Shown: piece after piece, positions 28,631 through 34,914 of the stretch
How the letters are laid out: every line of letters begins with the position of its first letter
Position numbering within the stretch: position 1 is the stretch's first letter
Assembly (NCBI GenBank): GCA_910587395.1
Contig: CAJULJ010000002.1
Span: forward strand, 107,087 to 171,086
DNA from: an uncultured Oscillospiraceae bacterium
GTDB lineage: Bacteria; Bacillota; Clostridia; Oscillospirales; Oscillospiraceae
Reading direction: 5' to 3'
Length of the DNA: 64,000 nt
Notes under the pieces: generated by a model
Told to the model about the DNA's origin: nothing
Database searches by the model: none
The model's input: the letters and a program-made list of their open reading frames with translations, nothing else
Program-made: the position numbers and the translations under genes

Positions 28631-28667
28631 AAATACCGGCGCTGAATCATTCAGCGCCGGTATTTTT
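28631..28667. terminator. Bidirectional intrinsic terminator
   Basis: AAATACCGGCGCTGA and TCAGCGCCGGTATTTTT form a near-perfect stem with a five-base loop and T-runs on both strands. It closes the epimerase operon and the convergent M20D gene. Confidence 0.93.
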
Positions 28668-28768
28668 CGCATAAAATGTCCAAAAACCGGGGGAATCGGG
28701 CGTCGATCTGCGGGAGCGCGGACGCCGAGCGCCGGGGGCCCATCGCGGACGCTGTGACGCCGCCGGCT

Positions 28769-29937
28769 TCATTTACGATGCTCCTCCAGCCACCGGATCG
28801 AGCAGTGGGCCAGACAGGCGGAGCCGATGGGACAGACATCCTCGTTGAATCTGACCTTCGGATTGTGGGCAGGGGCGTCGCCCCGCTCATCCAGATATCC
28901 CGCCGAAAGGTACATGAATACACTCGGCACCTTCTCCGCCACCGTGGCAAAATCCTCGGAAGCGCTGGACGATGTATTGGGCACGGGGGTCAGGCCGGGA
29001 ATCGGCAGCTCCTGGATATAGGCCGCCATCTCGTCGGTCATGGCCGGATCGCAAATCAGCGGCGGCACCTCTGTCTCGACATCCGCCAGGCCGCCATAGA
29101 CCTCTGCGGTCTTTGGAACGGCTTCCTTCAGGCGGCGGACCAGCTTTTCCCGGCTGGCGCCGTCATTGGTGCGCAAGGTTCCCTGAAGCATGGCGGTATC
29201 CGGAATGATATTGGGCGCAGAGCCTGCGGAAAAGCAGCCGATGGTCATCACACAGGCTTTGCTGGGGTCCGCTTCCCGGGCGATCAACGCCTCAAGAGCG
29301 AGGTAAATATGAACGACGATATTGATTGGATCAATGGAGCTGTGCGGGCAGGCGCCGTGGGCGCCCTGCCCATGGACCGTAATCCGAAAACCGTCCACGG
29401 AGTACATCATTGTCCCTCCGCTGTTGTACATGAACAGCCCCACCGGCATCCTGCCGGAGCCGACATGATAGGCCAGAGCCGCGTCCACTCCCTCTAGTAT
29501 CCCGTTTGCGGTCATATCCTTTGCGCCCTCAAAGGTTTCCTCCGCAAGTTGGAACATGAACCGGACCCGGCCCGCCAGCGCGGCCTCATTCTCTTTCAGA
29601 ATCTTCGCCGTTGTCAACAGCATGGCCGCATGAAAATCGTGGCCGCAGGTGTGGGCCTCCGTGCCGGTTGGACAGGCAAAGCTTTCGCCGCTCTCCTCCG
29701 GCATAGGCAGCGCGTCCATATCCGCCCGGAGCAGGAGTGTCCCGCCGCCCGCCCGGCCCAGCTCGGCGGTCACGCCATGACCGCAGGGACGAGGGCCCAG
29801 GCCATATTCCCTCAGCCGCTCCATCACGTAGTTTCGTGCCTGGGCGTTTGCAGGCCCACCTCCGCATGGCTGTGCAGCCAGCGGCGATGGGAGACGGTTT
29901 CCTCAGGCAGTTCCAATGCCCGTTTATAGCAATCCAT
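28769..29937 (-). pseudogene. M20D amidohydrolase, frameshifted near its 5' end
   Basis: This is a peptidase M20D (hippurate / N-acyl-amino-acid amidohydrolase) gene. The intact part (from 29827 leftward) shows LRADMDALPMPEESGE, the metal site HTCGHDFHAAMLL, ELAEETFEGAKDM-like Glu residues and ASEDFATVAEK. The true N-terminus MDCYKRALELPEETVSHRRWLHSHAEVGL starts at ATG 29937 with GGAGACACAG as RBS. It then runs out of frame into a TGA at 29825-29823. The two frames join near 29850, a net loss of one base (or gain of two), so the product would be truncated unless rescued from GTG/ATG at about 29827. A sequencing error is possible. Confidence 0.8.
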
Positions 29938-30003
29938 TACTGTGTCTCCTATTGTAATCTGGTGTCGTCATTCTCTGCGCTGAATAACGCGATGAGAGAT
30001 CGA

Positions 30004-30040
30004 TTTGCTAAATTATAGCAAACCGGTCTGACCCCGTCAA
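30004..30040 (-). promoter_or_regulatory. Promoter with perfect dyad over the -10 (M20D gene)
   Basis: On the minus strand TTGACG (30040-30035), a 17-bp spacer and TATAAT (30017-30012). The dyad TTTGCTA-N5-TAGCAAA (30004-30022) is perfect and covers the -10, a classic repressor position. The divergent XRE protein is the obvious candidate ligand (inference). Confidence 0.75.
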
Positions 30041-30326
30041 CAGCATTTGCAGTTTATCCAAAACAGTGTGCGGCATATTCTGCGCTGTGGATCATTTTTG
30101 TTCCCGATTTCACCTGTGATACAGACCCATGCGCCGCTGAATTGGTTCCTCCGCCGTCGGCTTCAAAGACAGCGCGGTTATCAACCGGGAGACCGGCAGC
30201 CGTATGCGAGCGATGATTCACGGTCTCGGTCAGGCTGTGCGAAAGTCCGGCCGGGATACCGAAAGCCCGGCCGACACAAACCGACAGAATTCCAGTATCC
30301 TTGTATTATGGGATGGAGGGATACTG

Positions 30327-30662
30327 TTGGACAAGCATAAAATATTTTTGAGAAACCTTGAGGCCATCCGGAAGATAAACGGCCAGTCTCTCGCAGAGTT
30401 TGCCAAGGAAGCCGGGATACCCAAGTCTACGCTGCAATCAGTCCGCGTCAACGGCAGTACCACGCTGGACACCGCCATCCGTATCGCCGACGCCCTGGGC
30501 CTGCCCCTGGACAGCCTGATTGGAGACGAACAAATGCCGCGGAAGGCAGACCTCGTACAGCACATACTCACATCTGTCGGCTGGTTTCAGGGGCTTTCCA
30601 GCGGTGAGCAAGAGGAAGTTCTCCTCCACTTCCGCAGAATACTGGAGGTGGTTTGCAAATGA
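30327..30662 (+). CDS. XRE-family (Cro/CI) transcriptional regulator
   Basis: A 111-aa protein with one HTH_3 domain at the N-terminus (FLRNLEAIRKINGQSLAEFA, recognition helix region IPKSTLQSVRVNGSTTLDTA, residues about 6-65). A short helical tail (LTSVGWFQGLSSGEQEEVLLHFRRIL) could dimerise. TTG 30327 is chosen because GGAGGG lies six bases upstream; sequence before it is not protein-like. A weak promoter (CCGACA 30281, TATTAT 30304) precedes it. It overlaps the next gene by ATGA. Confidence 0.82.
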   Translation: MDKHKIFLRNLEAIRKINGQSLAEFAKEAGIPKSTLQSVRVNGSTTLDTAIRIADALGLPLDSLIGDEQMPRKADLVQHILTSVGWFQGLSSGEQEEVLLHFRRILEVVCK

Positions 30663-31006
30663 TACCGGATGACTCCATGCAGACCATTCAGCAGCTTTTA
30701 CACAGCCTGGGGATCACCTCCAATTACAACGGCTTTCCCCAGACGGCGTATGCCGTCCAGCTGTCGATCCGAGACCCGGAGCGGCTCCGTCTGATTACGA
30801 AGCTGATCTATCCGGATGTAGCCGGACGCTACGGCACCACTTCGACCGCGGTGGAGCGCAACATGCGCACGGTGGTGTCCGCCGCCTGGAAAAACGACCC
30901 GCTTTTGCTGGCGGAAATGGCAGGAGCCCAGCTCTCCCGTAAGCCCACCAACGGTCAATTCCTGTCCATCCTGGCCGGGTTGTGGACCGACGGCCGAACC
31001 AAATAG
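30659..31006 (+). CDS. Stand-alone Spo0A C-terminal DNA-binding domain protein
   Basis: This 115-aa protein consists of little more than the Spo0A_C effector domain. It has LLHSLGITSNYNGFPQTAYA, then LITKLIYPDVAGRYGTTSTAVERNMRTVVSAAW, which matches the Spo0A recognition-helix region, and the C-terminal KPTNGQFLSILAGLW. No receiver domain is present, so it cannot be phosphorylated like Spo0A. ATG 30659 follows GGAGG with ten bases and overlaps the XRE stop, so the pair is translationally coupled. It could bind 0A-box-like DNA (TGTCGAA) constitutively or be controlled by the XRE protein. The target is unknown. Confidence 0.85.
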   Translation: MIPDDSMQTIQQLLHSLGITSNYNGFPQTAYAVQLSIRDPERLRLITKLIYPDVAGRYGTTSTAVERNMRTVVSAAWKNDPLLLAEMAGAQLSRKPTNGQFLSILAGLWTDGRTK

Positions 31007-31060
31007 CGGATACAGCGAGACACAGCTCCGGCCGGCTGCCGGATCAGGTGGTCAGCGGAG

Positions 31061-31112
31061 AGTAAAAAACTTTCCCTTGTTTCAGCCCGTAAGGGAAAAA
31101 ACAAAGGAAAGT
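31061..31112 (-). terminator. Intrinsic terminator of tsaE-tsaB
   Basis: On the minus strand ACTTTCC-TTTGTTT pairs with AAACAAGGGAAAGT (one mismatch), followed by TTTTTT (31068-31063). An alternative inner pairing TTCCCTT/AAGGGAA overlaps it. Confidence 0.75.
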
Positions 31113-31141
31113 ACATAAACGCAAGCCGGGAAAGGCTTGTC

Positions 31142-31849
31142 TTATTCTGTTTTACCCAGCCGTTCCAGGCGCTCCCGTTCGGCCTGACTGAGCCGGTGGT
31201 AGCTGGGGGCCATGGACGCGGCGGACACCAGCTTGTCCTCCCTCGCCAGCCGCAGGGCCGCCCTTGCCACGCCCCACGCAGTCTGATAAACGAGGTGCGG
31301 CGGCATGAGGACGCAGGGCAGGTCTTGTTCCTCCAACGCGTTCCGGACCAGGTGGGCGCCGTCCCCCACCAGGGTCTGTGCCTTCCCGGAGGCCCGCACT
31401 TCCTCTGCCAGCTCATCCAGCCCCATAGCCCGGTCCTCGGTGAGCCGCCTCAGCGCCCCGTTTTCAGATGAAAAGCGGGCGCAGTACACCTGATTGCGCC
31501 GCGCATCCATGGCGGCGCAGATCTCCCCGCCCACATGAACACACTGCCACGCCATGGACTCCAGCGTGGAGCAGGGAGCGCAGGGCTTGTCTCCCGGCCA
31601 CGCCAGCCCCTTGGCAGCCGCCACGCCGATGCGCACGCCGGTAAAGGACCCAGGCCCCGCCGCCACCGCCACCACGTCCATCTCGTCCAGCGTCAGCCCG
31701 GTGTTTTTCAGCAGGTCCGCCGCCATGGGCATCAGGGTGGCGGAATGGGTCAGCCCGCTGTTCTGGAAGGACTGGGCCAGCAGCCTGTCGTCCTCGGTCA
31801 CCGCCACGGAAGCGGTGGTGGCCGAGCTTTCCAGCGCGATGATCTTCAC
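31142..31849 (-). CDS. tsaB: tRNA threonylcarbamoyladenosine biosynthesis protein TsaB
   Basis: TsaB is the inactive-kinase-fold partner of TsaD in the complex that installs t6A at position 37 of ANN-decoding tRNAs. The 235-aa protein has the ASKHA fold start MKIIALESSATTASVAV, THSATLMPMAADLL and the VAVAAGPGSFTGVRIGVAAAKGLAW signature. Its ATG overlaps the stop of tsaE by four bases. tsaD is not in the window. Confidence 0.93.
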   Translation of the reverse strand: MKIIALESSATTASVAVTEDDRLLAQSFQNSGLTHSATLMPMAADLLKNTGLTLDEMDVVAVAAGPGSFTGVRIGVAAAKGLAWPGDKPCAPCSTLESMAWQCVHVGGEICAAMDARRNQVYCARFSSENGALRRLTEDRAMGLDELAEEVRASGKAQTLVGDGAHLVRNALEEQDLPCVLMPPHLVYQTAWGVARAALRLAREDKLVSAASMAPSYHRLSQAERERLERLGKTE

Positions 31850-32271
31850 ACTTCCACCCCCTCAATGGTAATGATCCGGTCCCCATCCCTGCCCCCGCGG
31901 ACGATGGACACCCGGATGGCGTCGCTTTCAATGGCCTCCTCCACGTTCTCGCTCCACTCCACGGCGCACACGCCGCCCCGGGCCAGATAATCCTCCCAGC
32001 CGATGTGGAACAGCTCGTCGGCGCTGTCCAGGCGGTACATATCGAAGTGGAACAAGGGCAGGCGGCCCCCCTCGTACTCGTTGACGATGGTGAAGGTGGG
32101 GCTGGTCACCCGTTCCTCCACCCCCAGGGCGCGGGCCATGCCGGATACAAAGGCGGTTTTCCCCGCCCCCAGATCGCCGGTGAAGGCCACCACCCGGCCC
32201 TCCGGCAAAGCGCCGGCCAGCCGCGCGCCCAGGGCCTCGGTCTCCTCCCGGCTGTGGGTGACAAATTCCAT
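31846..32271 (-). CDS. tsaE: tRNA threonylcarbamoyladenosine biosynthesis ATPase TsaE
   Basis: A 141-aa P-loop ATPase that drives the TsaB-TsaD-TsaE cycle. Walker A FTGDLGAGKTAF, the switch segment VTSPTFTIVNEYEG, FHFDMYRL and CAVEWSENV are all canonical. First gene of the tsaE-tsaB operon; its promoter lies back to back with that of rodA. Confidence 0.95.
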   Translation of the reverse strand: MEFVTHSREETEALGARLAGALPEGRVVAFTGDLGAGKTAFVSGMARALGVEERVTSPTFTIVNEYEGGRLPLFHFDMYRLDSADELFHIGWEDYLARGGVCAVEWSENVEEAIESDAIRVSIVRGGRDGDRIITIEGVEV

Positions 32272-32322
32272 TCGTGGTCACTTCCAGTCATAAAGTTAAG
32301 ATTTCAAAAACTCTTTCAAAAC

Positions 32323-32355
32323 AGTATAGCATAATACGCCGGATTGTGCTATACT
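32323..32355. promoter_or_regulatory. Symmetric back-to-back extended -10 promoters (tsaE / rodA)
   Basis: TGCTATACT (32347-32355, plus) and its exact inverted copy AGTATAGCA (32323-32331) form two extended -10 elements facing outwards 15 bp apart. Each would use the opposite -10 region as its -35 area, where no TTGACA is present. Simultaneous occupancy by two polymerases seems impossible. Confidence 0.6.
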
Positions 32356-32388
32356 ATTTTGCAGTTTTGTCGGAGGGGAGGCCGTGTC

Positions 32389-33567
32389 TTGCAGCTCACG
32401 CGCGCCGTCAAGGATTTTTTTAAAAAGGGAGACGTGGTTCTCCTGGTGCTGTGCGTCATCGCCAGCCTCATGGGTATCGCGTTGATCTACAGCGCCACCC
32501 AGTACAACGACAAGCTCCATGACCTGGCCTTCAAGCAGCTCCAGTTTCTCTGCATGGGCATCGTGGCCTATGTCTGGGTCACCTTCATTGACATCGAGTA
32601 TTTGATGGAGAAATGGTGGTGGGTGTTCCTGCTGCTGGGCCTGTTCGTCATCGCCCTTATCTACCGCTTCGGGCATGACGACGGCACGGGCAACAAAAGT
32701 TGGGTGTTTCTCCCTATTCCCCACTTTCCCGGCTTTCAGCCCGGGGAGATTGCCAAGCTGTCCTACATCGCGGTGCTGGCCTGGATGATCAACAGGGAGC
32801 GGCCAAAGGGCCTGGGGCGCTTCTCCTCTCTGGTCAAGTACGTGATTCTCACCGGTGTGTTCGCCGGTTCGCTGGCCGTACTGTCCGGCGACTGGGGCAT
32901 GGTTATTGTTTATCTGTTTATCTTCGTCGCCATGGCATGGATTGCCGGGGTGAGCAAATGGTGGTTCATCGGAGTGGGCGCGCCGCTGGTGGGGGCGGTG
33001 ATGTTTCTGTGGCATTTCATCCTCCCCCGGACCGGCCTGTGGAACGACTATCGCATCAAACGCTTCCGGGTGGTGTTCGATCACGGCCTGGACCCCCAGG
33101 GCACCGGCTGGCAGCAGAGCCGCACCCTGCTTGCCATCGGCTCAGGACAGCTCACAGGCATGGGCTGGCTCCAGGGCAGGCAGACCCAGTCCTTCGCCGC
33201 CACCAACCTGCCCGCCCGGCACACCGACAACATCTTCGCCGTGTGCGGGGAGGAGTTTGGGCTGATCGGCTGCTGCGCGGTGCTGCTCATCCTGCTGCTC
33301 ATCATTTTGCGGTGCATCTGGGTGTCCCGCCGGGCCAAGAGCTATATGTCCGCCTATATCGCCATGGGCGTGGCCGCCATGCTCATGATCCAGACCATTA
33401 TCAATGTGGCGATGAATCTCTACGTGGGGCCCGTCATCGGCCTGACCCTGCCCTTTTTCAGCTACGGCGGGTCGTCCACCCTGACGCTGTTCATCGCCAT
33501 GGGGCTGGTATCCGGCATCAAAATGCGGCCTTTGCCCAGCTGGCTGGCGGACCGAAGCGAGCTTTAG
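32389..33567 (+). CDS. rodA: SEDS-family peptidoglycan polymerase, RodA type
   Basis: RodA polymerises lipid II during cell elongation together with a class B PBP. The 392-aa protein has about ten TM helices. SEDS signatures are FQPGEIAKLSYI, the catalytic-loop region HTDNIFAVCGEEFGLIG and the C-terminal GLTLPFFSYGGSSTL. TTG 32389 is set by GGAGGGGAGG seven bases upstream. No PBP is adjacent, so an elongation role over FtsW/SpoVE is from overall resemblance only. Confidence 0.88.
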   Translation: MQLTRAVKDFFKKGDVVLLVLCVIASLMGIALIYSATQYNDKLHDLAFKQLQFLCMGIVAYVWVTFIDIEYLMEKWWWVFLLLGLFVIALIYRFGHDDGTGNKSWVFLPIPHFPGFQPGEIAKLSYIAVLAWMINRERPKGLGRFSSLVKYVILTGVFAGSLAVLSGDWGMVIVYLFIFVAMAWIAGVSKWWFIGVGAPLVGAVMFLWHFILPRTGLWNDYRIKRFRVVFDHGLDPQGTGWQQSRTLLAIGSGQLTGMGWLQGRQTQSFAATNLPARHTDNIFAVCGEEFGLIGCCAVLLILLLIILRCIWVSRRAKSYMSAYIAMGVAAMLMIQTIINVAMNLYVGPVIGLTLPFFSYGGSSTLTLFIAMGLVSGIKMRPLPSWLADRSEL

Positions 33568-33583
33568 CGGCTTTCACAAATTT

Positions 33584-33621
33584 TGCGGACGTTTTCGACT
33601 GGAAGCGTCCGCATATTTTTT
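33584..33621 (+). terminator. Intrinsic terminator after rodA
   Basis: TGCGGACG (33584-33591) pairs with CGTCCGCA (33606-33613), followed by ATTTTTT. Confidence 0.88.
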
Positions 33622-33670
33622 CTCCTTTGGTATATGCTAGTCCCATATTCATACAAAGGAGGCTTTCCCT

Positions 33671-34630
33671 TTGAAAACCCGAATCGCGATATTATCTCTC
33701 TGCCTTGCGGGCGCTCTGGCCGCTCCGGCCATGGCGCTGACCACCTCCACCGCCGACGTGGAGAACGCCGCCCCCATCGCGGAGGACCTGACCCTGAAAA
33801 CCTATAAGGACGTGGCCATCTCCAGCCGCTTCGCCGCCGTGGACCCGGAGGGCGACCTTGTCACCTTCCAGGTGGTGGACAGCCCCGCACGGGGACAGGT
33901 GGCGGTGGACGAGACCGACCCCGCCGCCTTCACCTACACTCCCTATGAGGGGAAAAAGGGCAAGGACACCTTCACCTACGTGGCCATCGACGCCAAGGGC
34001 AACACCTCCAAGCCCGCCACGGTGAAGGTGGTCATCCAGAAGCAGACCACCGCCATCAGCTACTCCGACATGAGCGGCGATCCCGCCCACTATGCCGCCC
34101 TCCGCCTGGCGGAGTCCGGGGTATACACCGGGCGGAAGGTGGGCGGCCTGTACTGCTTCGATCCGGACAGCACCTTCACCCGTGAGGAGTTTCTTGCCAT
34201 GGCTATGACGGCGGCGGGCAGGGACCCGCTGGCGGATGTGGCCCTCACCGGGTTCTATGACGACGATGACATCTCCGCCTGGGCCAAGGGCTACGTGTCC
34301 GCCGCTCTGGTGGTGGGAACCGTGGAGGGTTCCCCCAACGAGGCGGGCCAGACGGTGTTCGATCCCGCCAGCCCCGTCACCCAGGCGGAGGCCGCCGTCA
34401 TCATTGACCGTCTGCTGGCCACCGGGGACGTGGCGGGAACCGCCTCCGCCTTCTCTGAGGAGACCGCCCCCGCCTGGGCTTATCAGTCTGTGGTGAACAT
34501 GGAGGCCGTGTCGGTGCTCAGCAGCAGCACGGACCTCTATCAATCCCTCAGCCATGCCGAGGCTGCGGTGATGCTCTCCGCCATGCTGGATGTGCTGGAC
34601 GCCAGGACCACCGGCGGATGGTTCTGGTAA
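33671..34630 (+). CDS. Secreted S-layer-homology protein with one Ig/cadherin-like domain
   Basis: A 319-aa surface protein. The signal peptide (MKTRIAILSLCLAGALAAPAMA, cleavage after about residue 23) is followed by a bacterial Ig/cadherin-type beta domain (about 33-125: DVAISSRFAAVDPEGD to DTFTYVAIDAKGN). Three SLH modules follow (about 135-190, 195-255, 262-315), the last two degenerate. SLH modules anchor proteins to pyruvylated wall polymers. TTG 33671 follows AAAGGAGG. The short accessory domain suggests an S-layer accessory or adhesion protein; the ligand is unknown. Confidence 0.87.
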   Translation: MKTRIAILSLCLAGALAAPAMALTTSTADVENAAPIAEDLTLKTYKDVAISSRFAAVDPEGDLVTFQVVDSPARGQVAVDETDPAAFTYTPYEGKKGKDTFTYVAIDAKGNTSKPATVKVVIQKQTTAISYSDMSGDPAHYAALRLAESGVYTGRKVGGLYCFDPDSTFTREEFLAMAMTAAGRDPLADVALTGFYDDDDISAWAKGYVSAALVVGTVEGSPNEAGQTVFDPASPVTQAEAAVIIDRLLATGDVAGTASAFSEETAPAWAYQSVVNMEAVSVLSSSTDLYQSLSHAEAAVMLSAMLDVLDARTTGGWFW

Positions 34631-34632
34631 CG

Positions 34633-34685
34633 CCCTCCGAGGGGTCACTTTCTCTCACGCGAGAGAAAGTGACCAAAGAGCGCGC
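34633..34685 (+). repeat. Dispersed palindromic repeat, copy A
   Basis: It starts three bases after the SLH gene stop. The core is CCCTCCG followed by GGTCACTTTCTCTC / GAGAGAAAGTGACC (perfect 14-bp stem, ACGC loop) and ends CAAAGAGCGCGC. A related copy lies at 55135-55186 in the opposite orientation. A second hairpin (AGGGGC/GCCCCT) follows copy A at about 34688-34702. Confidence 0.75.
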
Positions 34686-34702
34686 ATAGGGGCGAAGCCC
34701 CT

Positions 34703-34885
34703 ATGTACCCCTTTTGCGGGAGAGCTCTATACGGTGCGCGGGGGTTGGCTTTCCGGCGCCAGCGGTTTTGGCGGCTGGTGTCACCCTATTTGCGCTGCCG
34801 CTTGTATCTGGTCACTGAACGTGGGTTGGGTCCACGTCCTGCGCCTGTGTGGCGCGGGATATGCGGCGTGGGCGCAGAATAGCGA
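34703..34885. other. Intergenic remainder, no gene seen
   Basis: GC-rich, repeat-like sequence between the SLH gene and the ftsK terminator. No RBS-led open frame looks coding. Confidence 0.6.
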
Positions 34886-34914
34886 AAAAGGCGCCCGGGT
34901 GGGCGCCTTTTTTG
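34886..34914. terminator. Bidirectional terminator at the ftsK 3' end
   Basis: AAAAAGGCGCCC and GGGCGCCTTTTTT form a stem with a short GGT loop, T-runs on both strands, immediately after the translocase stop codon. Confidence 0.92.
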
